Assembly: GCA_032716605.1 (NCBI GenBank)
Contig: CM064501.1
Coordinates: forward strand, 23,191,171 to 23,255,170
Length of the DNA: 64,000 nucleotides
From: Paralithodes platypus
Taxonomy: Eukaryota > Arthropoda > Malacostraca > Decapoda > Lithodidae
Reading direction: 5' to 3'
Shown: positions 53,631-63,978 of the stretch, piece by piece
Layout: every line of letters begins with the position of its first letter
How positions within the stretch are numbered: position 1 is the first letter of the stretch
Notes under the pieces: generated by a model
The model's input: only the letters and a program-made list of their open reading frames with translations
Told to the model about the DNA's origin: nothing
Database searches by the model: none
Made by a program: the position numbers and the translations under genes

Positions 53631-56403
53631 TGGAAGGAATGTGTAAGAGAGTATGGGTCTGTGGGTTCAAGGATTGTGTGGGTGAGAATGAAAGTAGGAA
53701 TACAAACGTGGGTGATTGTGTGTGTGTGTATGCCCGACAGAGGATCAACTTGAAAGCAAGAAAGAGGAGTTCTGGATGAATGTGGAGGCACGCCTGGAGA
53801 AGTTTGACAAGAACGAAAGAATATTTCTGATTGGGGATATGAATGGTAAGGTGGGTGATAGGAAAGTCGAGGGAGTGGTGGGAGGGTGGGGGTGTACCAT
53901 CAGAGGTGAATGGGAATGGTAGTGCACTTGTGGACGTATGTGTGGGAAGGAGGCTGTGGATAGCCAACACCTTCTTTCGACACAGAATGATCCACAAGTA
54001 CACGTGGAAACGGGTGATCATGAAGGATCAGTGGTGGAAAGAAAGTCATTGATTGATTATGTATGTGTCGATGAACGAATGAAGAAATCTGTGATGGATG
54101 CTAGGGCATATAGGGGTATTGGAGGGGATCTGTCGGATCATTATGTAGTAGTAGCTAAGGTTAGGATACAAAAGAAGTAGGTGAGGAGAGCTGGAGGGAG
54201 GCGATAGGAAGGTGGAATGGTGAGGAGGGTGGAGAGGTTACAGGAGGAGGAAGTCAGGGAAGAGTACAGGAGAGCAGTAGAAAGACGACCAGGGGGGTTC
54301 GACCTGGAAGTTATGGAGGAAGTGGAAGAGATGAGCAAGGTGTTTAAGGATGAGATCTGTGCAGCATGTGAGGAGTGGTGTGGAGTGAGGAGAAGAGGGA
54401 GAGGAGTGAAAGGTACAGCATGGTGGACAGAAGAAGTAAAGATAGCTGTGGAAGAAAAGAAGAAAGCATATAGAGAGTGGTTGGGTAGTAGAGGGAATGA
54501 AGATTTCGAGAGACAGAAACGAGCAAGGTATGTGGAGAGTAAAAGGGTGGTGAAAAGAAGAGTGAAGGAAAGTAAAAGCAGAGTAGATGAGGAATTTGGA
54601 AGGAATCTGAGTGTAAAATGGAGGGAGAGTAAGAAACTGTTCTGGAAAGAAGTCAAGAAAGTTAGGGAAGGTAGCAAGGGAAACAGTAAGGGTGTGAAAG
54701 ATAAGAACGGAAGAATGCTAACCGAGAAGCAAGAGAGAGTCGAAAGATGGAGGGAATACTTCAATGAGTTGCTAAATGTAAGGAATGAAGAGCCAGCAAA
54801 CATAGTTGGATATGGTATGGGAGGGAGAAGAGAAGTAGTGGAGGAGGAGGTAGGGATCAGAGGTCTGGGAAGCCATGAAAAGAGTGAAGTTAGGGAAAGC
54901 ACCAGGAACAGATGGAGTGTGTGGGGAAATGTTGAGATATGGTGGTGAGATAGTGATCGAACGGGTATGGAAAATGTGCAAACTAGCATGGAAGAAGGGG
55001 AGTGTACCCGATGACTGGAAGACTGGCATAATAGTCCCCCTATATAAGGACAAAGGGGAAAGAGGAGTGTGTGGTAACCACCAAGTAATAGGTCTTCTAA
55101 GTGTAGTAGGGTAGGTATATAGTAGGGTAGTGATTGAGAGAGTGAGAGTGAGAACGGAGAAATGGATAGGCGACGAGCAGGGAGGTTTTCGGAAGGGAAG
55201 AGGATGTGTAGATCAGATTTTTACCCTGAAGTGTGTGGTGGAGAAATATCAGGAGAAGAAACAAAAGGTGTATGTTGCTTTTACGGATTTGGAGAAGGCC
55301 TATGACAGAGTGGATAGAGAAGGTTTGTGGAAAGTACTTAGAATATACGGAGTACATGGCAAGTGGCTGAAAGCAGTGAAGAGCGCTTATGAGGGTGCAA
55401 AGGCGGCAGTACGTGTGGAGAGTGAGCAGAGCGAGTTCTTTGACCTGAATGTTGGTTTGAAACAGGGGTGTGTGATGTCCCCATGGTTGTTTACTGTATA
55501 TATGGATGGAATCATGAAAGAAATACTAAGAAGAGCCTGTGGATGTTGGTGTATCGCTGAAAAGGGAGGAATTGAGTGGAAGCTACCAATACTGCTGTTT
55601 GCAGATGATACAGTTCTGATGAGTGATAATGAATGGGAGTTGCAGGTTCTGGTAAATGAGTTTGGAACAGTGTGTGAAAAACGGAATTTGAAGGTAAATG
55701 CGGGGAAGAGATAGGTTATGGTCTTCGAAAGGGGTGAAGTCACAGTGTGAAGGTGAAGCTGAACGGTCAGGCCATGGAGATCATCAACTCTTTTAAGTAT
55801 CTGGGCAGAGTGTTGAGTAAAGATGGGACTATGGATGAAGAAGTGCGAGAGAGGGTACAACAGGGGAAGAGGGTTGTAGGAACGCTGAAAGCAGTAACAA
55901 GAAATAGGGTGGTCAGTATGGAAGTGAAAAAGTCCTTGCATGACAGTGTCGTAATCCCGACACTGACTTACGGAAGCGTAGCATGGACGTTGGTTGAGAG
56001 ACTGAGATCAAGAGTGAGAGCAGTGGAAATGAATTACTTAAGAAGTGCGTGTGGAGTTACAGGGAGGGATAGACAGACGAATGAGAAAGTAAGAAGGAGG
56101 TGTGGTGTGGAGGTAGATGTGCTGGAAAGTGTGAAAAGGAACAACTTGAGACGGTTCGGTCATATGGAACGTATGGAAAGCGAGAGAATGACTAAGAGGG
56201 TGTACGAGAGCGAGGTGGAGGGACAGAGAGGGAGAAGTAGACCGAAAGAGAGGTGGAAGGATGGAGTGAGGAAGCATATGGATGAAGGCGGTGCTGGTTG
56301 GGGGAAGGGGCGTTGACTGACTCGGGACAGTGGTGCGTGGGGGCGGTTCGTTCGTGACCACCCCTTCGGGGATCGCAGCGTCAGGCAATAGATAGCTAGA
56401 TAG
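53631..56403 (+). mobile_element. RTE-like LINE copy 2 in intron 2 of the recombinase gene
   Basis: A 12-bp target-site duplication AAGTATTACACA lies at 53,619-53,630 and 56,404-56,415. 5'-truncated in the endonuclease; the 3' end is GGCAATAGATAGCTAGATAG. It lies opposite to the gene's direction. Confidence 0.9.
53640..56316 (+). pseudogene. RTE endonuclease/RT, copy 2, broken
   Basis: Endonuclease: FLIGDMNGKVGDRKVEG and SLIDYVCVDER. RT: KLGKAPGTDGVCGEML, DWKTGIIVPLYKDKGERG, DEQGGFRKGRGCVDQIFTL, DLEKAYDRVDREGL, LKQGCVMSPWLF and LLFADDTVLMSD. C-terminal: FKYLGRVLSKDG and TLTYGSVAW, then RRFGHMERM and RPKERWKDGV. Several frame changes (near 53,895, 54,178, 54,860, 55,111 and 55,712) interrupt it. 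Long antisense Ser/Leu-rich ORFs here are shadows of the purine-rich sense strand. Confidence 0.85.
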
Positions 56404-56454
56404 AAGTATTACACAAGGGGAGCATTTTAAGAAAAAATAAAGGTGCCAGCTAAC

Positions 56455-56979
56455 CAGTTGTTTCAAGTAGCACGTCATCTGCTGGTGGGTCGTCTTCTGG
56501 TTCCTCTCGATCATGAAATATCGGAGATACCGAGCGCTCCTCATGACCATGAGACACCGGGGTGTCTGAAATATCTTTTATTTTTTCCCAGCGTAGTTGG
56601 ATGTGTTCCGTCTCATTTATACCGCTATACATCGCTGCTTGATCTTCTTCTTCTTCTTTGTGGGCCAGCATTTCGTTGATGGTCATGTCTAAAAATGTGA
56701 AAATGTTTTCATTAGGTCTAATACTATTGAGCAATATTGTCATTGAGGTCATCTTTGTATGAGCAAATGTAATACATGATACTAACAATTAATGTTGGAG
56801 CAGTTTTGTTTTCGTTTCACTTGCATCATCTTCCGTGTTTCCTCTGTCGTGGCAAGTAGGTTCTCTTCTTCTGAAGACAAGTCACCCTTCCGTTTTCGTT
56901 GCATTACTTCCGCAACAATATCAAATTGCGGATCTGCCCAGCTACCATTGCTACTAATATCTTCTTGGTCCGATGCCAT
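56455..56979 (-). other. Recombinase gene exons 1-2 (acidic N-terminus)
   Basis: E1 begins MASDQEDISSNGSW and is rich in Glu/Lys (MQRKRKGDLSSEEENLL); the donor is GTTAGT, phase 1. E2 starts after TTTTTAG with YMTINEM and contains SGINETEHIQLRWEKIKD and a Glu/Asp/Pro-rich end; the donor is GTTAGC. E2 is also found in the 31-32 kb paralogues. The N-terminus has no recognised domain. The ATG is chosen as the first in a frame that is open only from about there. Confidence 0.65.
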
Positions 56980-57000
56980 TTCGCTTTAGCCTGTAGAACA

Positions 57001-57099
57001 GGGAAATTACATTATTTAGACAATTTCTTATAATTGAATATTGATATGATGATTGTACATAATGCAATTTGTTGTTCTTAATTTTTTTTTTGCACAATA
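57001..57099. other. Upstream flank of recombinase gene
   Basis: Short AT-rich sequence between the first exon and RTE copy 3. Exon 1 may be preceded by a 5' exon or promoter here, but nothing decisive is seen. Confidence 0.3.
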
Positions 57100-58707
57100 T
57101 ATAACGCAAACAAATGAGAGAGAGGTTCTGGAAGTGCTAGTGAATGGCAGGCTGGATGTATGTGGAATGACAGAGACCAAATGGCAAGGTTCAGATGTGA
57201 GAGAGTGGGAGTGTGGAATGGGTGTGTGTGCTGGAGTGAGTGAAGGAACAGCGAGAGAAGGTCCGTGTTTGTTTGTAAGTAACAAATGGAAGGAATGTGT
57301 AAGAGAGTATGGCTCTGTGGGTTCAAGGATTGTGTGGGTGAGAATGAAAGTAGGAATACAAACGTGGGTGATTGTGTGTGTGTGTATGCCCCTACAGAGG
57401 ATCAACTTGAAAGCAAGAAATAGGAGTTCTGGATGAATGCGGAGGTGTGCCTGGAGAAGTTTGACAAGAACGAAACAATATTTCTGATTGGGGATATGAA
57501 TGGTAAGGTTGGTGATAGGAAAGTTGAGGGAGTGGTGGGAGGGTGGGGGGTATCATCAGAGGTGAATGGGAATGGTATTGCACTTGTGGCCGTATGTGTG
57601 GGGAGGAGGCTGTGGATAGCCAACACCTTCTTCCGACACAGAATGATCCACAGGTACACGTGGAAACGGGTGTGGACAATGAAGGGTGAGGATAAGACAG
57701 TGGTGGAACGAAAGTCATTGATTGATTATGTATGTGTCGATGAACGAGATGAAGACATTTGTGATGGATGCTAGGGTGTATAGGGGTACTGGAGGGGGTC
57801 TGTCGGATCATTATGTAGTAGTAGCTAAGGTTAGGATACAAAAGAAGGGGGTGAGGAGAGCTGGGGGGTGGGGTGAGGGTGCAAGAGGAAGGTGGAATGG
57901 TGAGGAGGGTGGAGAGGTTACACAAGGAGGAAATCAGGGAAGAGTAAAGGAGAGCAGTAGAAAGGTGACTAGGTGGGTTTAACCTGGAAGTTATGGAGGA
58001 AGTGGAGGAAATGAGCAAGGTGTTTAAGGATGAGATCTGTGCAGCATGTGAGGAGGTGTGTAGAGTGAGGAGAAGAGGGAGGGGAGTGAAAGGTACAGCA
58101 TGGTGGACAGAAGAAGATAAAGATAGCTGTGGAAGAAAAGAAGAAAGCATATAGAGAGTGGTTGGGTAGTAGAGGGAATGAAGATTTCGAGAGACAGAAA
58201 CGAGCGAGGTACGTGGAGAGTAAGAGGGTGGTGAAGAGAGTAGTGAAGGAAAGTAAGAGGAGAGTAGATGGGAATTTGGAAGGTATCGGAGTGTAAAATG
58301 GAGGGAGAGTAAGAAACTATTCAGGAAAGAAGTCAAGAAAGTTAGGGAAGGTGGCAAGGGAAACAGTAAGGGTGTGAAAGATAAGAACGGGAGAATGCTA
58401 GCCGAGAAGCAAGAGAGAGTCGAAAGATGGAGGGAGTACTTCAATGAGTTGCTAAATGTAAGGAATGAAGAGCCAGCAAACATAGTTGGATATGGTATGG
58501 GAGGGAGAAGAGAAGTAGTGGAGGAGGAGGTGGGGATCAGAAGTGTGGGAAGCCATGAAAAGAGTGAAGTTGGGGAAAGCACCAGAAACAGATGGAGTGT
58601 GTGGGGAAATGTTGAGGTATGGTGGTGAGATAGTGATCGAACGGGTATGGAAAATGTGCAAACTAGCATGGAAGAAGGGGAGTGTACCCGATGACTGGAA
58701 GACTGGC
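57100..58707 (+). mobile_element. RTE-like LINE copy 3, truncated at both ends
   Basis: Holds more of the endonuclease than the other copies (LDVCGMTETKWQGSDV, FLIGDMNGKVG, LIDYVCVDER) and ends abruptly at DDWKTG (58,707), where family B begins. Several frameshifts. The junction with family B is the same base at which family B also starts at 33,391. Confidence 0.8.
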
Positions 58708-59484
58708 AGGGTAGGCGGGAGGTGGAGAGCCCGGCTCACTTCCTCCTATGTAGGCCGGAGAGGGTAGGCCAGGCACGCCACAAAGTGTTAATGTCCACCA
58801 CTGTGTAAAAAATCATAAAAATCCATCGAGTACTTTTCGAATTACGCACCATTTTTCATTGTTTAGCCATATTTCATATTTTGAAATATAGGATAGGATT
58901 CAAGTTTTAAACAATCCTATGAGCAGATTCAAATGCAACACACTTTACGAAGCACTGGGGGAGGTACAATTTCCCGGTGAGATGCCCTCGAACATAGTAC
59001 GACGAAATGCGAATATGCAGTATACTTACAACAAAACTGTGTTCGACGGCCGTAATCGCAATAGAGGGAGCTGGTGGCAGAAATTTCACACCATGGGGGA
59101 CGATTGGAATACCTCGAAGGTGTGTCCTCGTTGTTAGGTAGATGTTCCTGTCCGAAGGCCAGTTACTGACTGACCTGAGTCAAGAAATGTTCCCTAATAA
59201 TAACTAGCATTGGCTCAAAGCACTAGCCGGTAACCTGTACACATAAACGAAGCACTAGACAATACCCTTATGAACGAAGCACCTAGACGGTACCCTGTCC
59301 AGATGAACGAAACAACCGAGCCAAAATGGAAGACGCACTAGACGGTACCCTGCCATTCTCGAAAACAAAAAAATATATATAACATTTTCCACACATGGAG
59401 AGCCAATAATTGAAGTCTCTATTCACAATGCTCCCTAATATTAATATTCCTGTCAGGCCAGTTGCAAAATGACTACTATGCTAA
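58708..59484. repeat. Family B repeat, copy 2
   Basis: Starts AGGGTAGGCGGGAGGTGGAG as at 33,391 and carries the same ATTTTTCATTGTTTAG and GAAATATAGGAT segments, then the 32-bp minisatellite at 59,219-59,360 (about four units). Confidence 0.65.
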
Positions 59485-59590
59485 GCATGACCTAGGTGTA
59501 TGACGTACTATACGAAGCATGGCCTAGGTGTAACGACGTACTGTACGAAGCATGGCCTAGGTGTAACGACGTACTGTACGAAGCATTGAT
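59485..59590 (+). repeat. 33-bp satellite units with CCTAGG core
   Basis: About three tandem units of GCATGGCCTAGGTGTAACGA + CGTACTGTACGAA. Single or degenerate units recur at 1,600, 2,510, 5,455, 6,285, 7,275, 35,170, 35,700, 61,140, 61,940 and 62,400. Confidence 0.85.
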
Positions 59591-60130
59591 TAGGTGACCA
59601 ACACACTTTTTGAAGCAGTGGGGGAGGTACATTTTCCTGTGAATTGCCCTCGAACATTTCCTCAGCCGTCATCGAGAAATGATGGAGAGTCGCTCTTCGA
59701 CAAATTTAGCTTTTTTTCGAAAAAAGATTGTTTGTAATTTGTCTACGACGAAATGTTTCACACACACAAATTTAGACCCTCCGGAAAAAAGGTTCACCGA
59801 CGACTCAAGTTGAATAGCAGAATTTATTTTTGGTGAGTCGTCTGCCTTGGGTTGTCGGAGCTCTCGAATTGAAGTATTTCCGATCGCTCCCAAAGCCCAC
59901 CAACTCACGTTGGACAGCAGAAGATCGCCTACATTTTTGTGTGAAAAATCACATGCTTTTCCAAGAAAGCTAATTTTGTCGCTATTTTTCAACATTTATC
60001 GATGTAATATACGAAGCATGGCCTCGTTTAACGACGCAATCGAAGCATCGGATCGGTGAACGACGCAAAATACGAAGCATCGCCTCGGTAAACAACGCAA
60101 TATACGAAGCATAGCCTCGGTGAGCATGTT
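59591..60130. repeat. Foldback element, eroded copy
   Basis: Shares arm and core with 35,165-35,760: GTGGGGGAGGTACATTTTCC, AATGATGGAGAGTCGC, GGTGAGTCGTCTGCC and CACGTTGGACAGCAGAAG. The right arm is largely lost. Confidence 0.65.
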
Positions 60131-60915
60131 CAAATTTTCACAACTGGAAATCAACTATGATTGCCTCTATCAAAAAATCGTACTCTGAGTACAGAATACT
60201 TAAAATCCCGCCAGTGGCGGGAGAATCGCCGGCACTACTCGCCGGTAAAATGGACAACAAATACAATTCTCCCTACCAATAAATGCATACAGTGGTCGAT
60301 AGAGACGCTGAAAGCAAGGTTTACCGCGACGCCTTGTGGGAAATGGGCGACATGGCGGAGCTATCCACCCTCCCTCTCCTTCAACAATTCTATAATATAT
60401 GCAGTTAATCGAAATTTCTGTAGCTGACACATACTTTGGTCTATGCATACTTTTGTTTTATTTGTTTTATATATTATAAAATCACCCATATTCATAAATA
60501 ATGTATATTTACAATACAAAGTCAGCAGGTATTTTCCCGCCAATTTTGTTATGATAATTAATCAGCTTATATGTTTGTAGTCAGTATCAGCTGCATATGG
60601 ACTTTCCCTTATCATATATCATATACTGTATTATAAAAACTTGTAGAATCACACACAAATTGAGATAAACTGTGCATATCCTAGGTGTTGAGTATAGTGA
60701 TGTCTACAGTCGTAGCTCTGTCGCTAGTTCAGAAGCGTCCACCAGAGGTCTCAAAGGAATTGTTGGTAGGGAGAATTATTGTTTGTTGTTTTTATTATAT
60801 TACAGAATAAAAGTACATTATTTTTTCACACACAAGAAAAATATTCACACTCAAAATATTAGATGGATGCAAAACCTCAGGTCGGCCATCGTGGAATACG
60901 ATGTCACACGACTCA
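60131..60915. other. No gene seen
   Basis: Contains short inverted motifs CCCGCCAGTGGCGGG (60,207) and CGCCGGCACTACTCGCCGG (60,228), and otherwise AT-rich sequence. Small ORFs here have no recognised motif. Confidence 0.4.
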
Positions 60916-61058
60916 CCAAAAATATCCTCTCCTAAATTTTTGTGGGTGAAAGATGTCGTGGAAAAATAATTGACAACTCGATTTCTTTAAAAGGACAGTG
61001 TGAGCGCGCTCATTGCTGCTGATTATGGGCAAGACGTTAGCTAAAAAATCTTTGACTC

Positions 61059-61091
<33 letters not shown>

Positions 61092-62580
61092 CAGTGTGTG
61101 AGAGAGAGAGAGAGTTACTCACTCTCCTTCTCGCTGTCACGCTTCGTATAATGCGTCATATATCTAGGTCATGCTTCGTTTAATGCATCGTATACTGTCC
61201 TAGGGTATGCTTCGTAGAATGTGTCGTACCCCCAGTCAGACTCACCCGGCCAAAAATGTTTTCTCCTAAATTTGTTCTCTCCTTTCTTGCTGGCAACACG
61301 GCGCAGCAAGCACACAGAATACGGTACCCCAGTCAGACGACTCACCAAAAATATCTTCTCTCCTAAATTTTTGTGGGTGAAAGATGTCGTGGCAAAATAA
61401 TTGACAACTCGATTTCTTTAACACGACAGCGTGAGCGCGCTCATTGCAGCTGAAATGGGCAAGACGTTAGCTAAAAAATCTTTGACTCAGAGAAAGAGAG
61501 AGACAGACACATCTTCTTTTCTCTCCTAAATTTGTGTGGGTGAAAGATGTCGTGGCAAAATAATTGACAACTCGATTTCTTTAAATTTTTCACACACACA
61601 AATTTAGACCCTCCCGAAGAAAAAAGGTTCACTTCCAACTCAAGTCATGTAGCAGAAGATCGCCTAAAGATTTGTGTGTTAAAATCACGACAGGGACCCG
61701 CTCAGCGGCGACGCTGCAGCAGCCCGGCAAGGTAGTCTCTCTCTAGGTGGAGCAGCCCGGCCAGGTAGTCGCTCTCTGGGTGGAGCAGCCCGGCCAGGTA
61801 GTCTCTCTCTGGGTATCTCTGACAACAGCCGACTAAGCACCTCCCATCAGATCCTCCACTTTCTTAACTTTATGATCAAGTGAAGTGACCTAAAATTAAT
61901 GGGAGTAACTGGTACTGTGGTGCTTCGTACTTATAATTCGTCGTATAGCTAGGTCATGCTTCGTATAATGTAAATCGGAAAATAAAATGGAATTTTTCAT
62001 GTTTTTCTTTTATTTGTCATAGTTTTTACAATTTCTTCTCCTAAATGTTTGTGGGTGAAAGATCGTTTCATAACCCAATCGAGGGGCCGAATACGGTCTC
62101 GTATATGGTAGCGCTGGCACACAGCGCTGGCAACACGGCGCAGCAAGCTCACAGAATACGGTACCCCAGTCAGACGACTCACCAAAAATATCTTCTCTCC
62201 TAAATTTTTGTGGGTGAAAGATGTCGTGGAAAAATAATTGACAACTCGATTTCTTTAACAGGACAGCGTGAGCGCGCTCATTGCTGCTGATTATGGGCAA
62301 GACGTTAGCTAAAAAATCTTTGACTCAGGGAGAGAGAGAGAGAGACAGACACAGTGTGTGAGAGAGAGAGAGTTACACACTCTCCCTCTCGCTGTCACGC
62401 TTCGTATAATGCGTCGTATAGCTAGGTCATGCTTCGTTTAATGCGTCGTATACTGTCCTAGGTCATGCTTCGTATAATGTGTCGTACCCCCAGTCAGACT
62501 GCTCACCAAAAATACTCCCACAAAAATGTTAGCACTGGTACAAAATTGTTGGTGAAAGATGTCGTGGAAAAATAATTGAC
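60916..62580. repeat. Family A fragments, second cluster
   Basis: Three or more copies of the right arm TTTTTGTGGGTGAAAGATG (60,938; 61,366; 61,530; 62,207), the GGGCAAGACGTTAGC segment, GA/GT microsatellites and satellite units. A three-unit minisatellite block is at 61,718-61,818. 61,887-62,019 is the inverted partner of 1,544-1,670. Confidence 0.8.
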
Positions 62581-62639
62581 TCACATGCCACGCCCATTCT
62601 AGCTGACTGCCACACACACACACACACACAACCTCCTCC

Positions 62640-62950
62640 ACCTACCTCCGTGTCAGTCTGTCAGTCTCGGACAGGGGTCCGGATCTACCAGGGGTGGGTG
62701 CCGAGCATACCCCCAAACGGGGGTCGAAAAGTGAGAGGGGGCGGAAATGGGGAGACGTCTCCTTCCTATATAGTGAAGGCCGCCGCCTCCCTCTGCCCCT
62801 CTTGGTGTGTGTGTGTGCCTGGGTGGGTGGGAGGGTGGGTGTGGCGGGCCAGGAGGAGGAGGGACACGTGCCTGCCCTCTCTCTCTTTCTCTCTCCTCGG
62901 CCTCCTACCTCCGCGGCGCGCCTGCCGGCCTGCCTGGGCGAATTTCTCTT
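62640..62950. other. GC-rich, CT-rich stretch
   Basis: Much richer in G+C than its surroundings, with GGGTGGGTGGGAGGGTGGG and a CTCTCTCTCTTTCTCTCTCC run and several CpG. Two overlapping ORFs look like products of base composition. It could be a promoter or 5' exon region; nothing proves it. Confidence 0.35.
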
Positions 62951-63073
62951 TTAATACATTTCGATACTAGGGGTCTAAGGTGATGTACCCTAGGCAGAAA
63001 TGGACCCCAGTCCGCCCTACCCCCTTCGAACATACTTATCAGATCCTGGGACCTAGCTGCAGCTAATAGGTAC

Positions 63074-63439
63074 TTGGAAAGGAACATTACCTGTCAACAA
63101 GACTGTCAACAGAGGACTGTACGCACGGTCGAGTTGGACAATAATCTCGCTACATTGAATGACAGAAATGGCACATGGGCCAAGATATGTAGGGCTCAAA
63201 CTCTACTTGCTGGCTCCGCCAGATCCTTTTATTGTGAAATTGCTTCTTTCATGAAAAATAAATCAACCATCTTTCCGGACAAGAGAGACCAACAACTTCG
63301 AGAATCGGTAATCAAATTCGCCAACAAATGTAGAGCCTTTAAAGAGTTGAACAGGTGGAGCAAGTTCTTCAGCGACAGAGGAGAAACTGGGCGACAACAG
63401 ATCCTCGACGCTTCCATCCTTCGAATGTTTTATATATAG
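63074..63439 (+). CDS. Unrecognised 121-aa ORF
   Basis: The ORF begins after AATAGGTACTTGG and reads MERNITCQQDCQQRTVRTVE, then a charged region with ASFMKNKSTIFPDKRDQQL and KCRAFKELNRWSKFFSDRGE. Predicted mostly helical, Lys/Arg-rich, no cysteine pattern or catalytic motif known to me. Codon make-up looks ordinary. It may be an exon of a larger gene: after its stop, an in-phase-like stretch with YIKLDELTVNRLQKQEEIN occurs at about 63,470-63,560 in another frame. No function assigned. Confidence 0.3.
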   Translation: MERNITCQQDCQQRTVRTVELDNNLATLNDRNGTWAKICRAQTLLAGSARSFYCEIASFMKNKSTIFPDKRDQQLRESVIKFANKCRAFKELNRWSKFFSDRGETGRQQILDASILRMFYI

Positions 63440-63770
63440 CTACTAACAATCTAGAGAAAGATGAACCAGGAAAGATACATAAAGCTTGATGAATTAACTG
63501 TTAACAGATTACAAAAACAGGAAGAGATTAATGGGGAAATAGATGAATGGGAGCAACGAATTATCAGTCCTCATTAATAATTTAATCCCGTTCTAAAAAC
63601 AGGGAGCATTTTCATTTATGTGAATATATGACCTGTGATTTCGTATTCTATTTAACAGTAAATTGTGAATAGCAAAACTTAACAACAAGGTCGGTATATA
63701 ACGACGATTGAAAAGGGAGGAGTTGCAGCATCTCCGTGTTTATTGTTGTCAGAATTGTTGTGCGAAAAAA
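63440..63770. other. No gene seen
   Basis: AT-rich sequence with a short helical reading near 63,470-63,575 (see the preceding ORF). Nothing else recognised. Confidence 0.35.
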
Positions 63771-63978
63771 CACACTTGGTATGGATTATATACGCATATA
63801 TTTCATTTATGGGGCTTTAAAACACACTTGGTATGGATTATATACGCATATATTTCATTTATGGGGCTTTAAAACACACTTGGTATGGATTATATACGCA
63901 TATATTTCATTTATGGGCCTTTAAAACACACTTGGTATGGATTATATACGCATATATTTCATTTATGGAGCTTTCAAA
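63771..63978 (+). repeat. 52-bp tandem repeat, four copies
   Basis: CACACTTGGTATGGATTATA begins at 63,771, 63,823, 63,875 and 63,927, an exact 52-bp period. Copies are nearly identical, with single changes in the GGGGCTTTAA part. Confidence 0.95.

Larger units (their letters stand above)
39089..56979 (-). pseudogene. 10-exon zinc-finger/tyrosine-recombinase gene (scaffold of the region)
   Basis: Ten exons can be joined, each with AG acceptor and GT donor, and every junction keeps phase: E1 56,979-56,787; E2 56,688-56,455; E3 53,548-52,961; E4 52,508-52,067; E5 51,936-51,156; E6 50,896-50,771; E7 50,628-50,386; E8 44,592-44,466; E9 44,320-44,196 plus 39,687-39,576 (split by a LINE); E10 39,381-39,089. 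Junction phases are 1,1,0,1,2,2,2,2,2. The protein has an acidic N-terminus, coiled coil, two C2H2-type fingers, a tyrosine recombinase domain and a repetitive tail. Known relatives are animal Crypton-like recombinase genes; the clade is uncertain. It is broken by a 35-nt deletion in E3 relative to the 31-kb paralogue and by the LINE in E9. Shuffled paralogues lie at 23.5-33.4 kb. Confidence 0.75.

Noticed and set aside
57392..58669. 425-residue Ser/Leu-rich minus-strand ORF (and 282-residue one at 54,141-54,989)
   Set aside because: Both are antisense to RTE coding sequence, recur in every RTE copy and reflect its purine-rich sense strand.
62650..62970. Overlapping ORFs in GC-rich DNA
   Set aside because: Low-complexity Gly/Trp/Arg content in two frames at once; explained by G-rich sequence.
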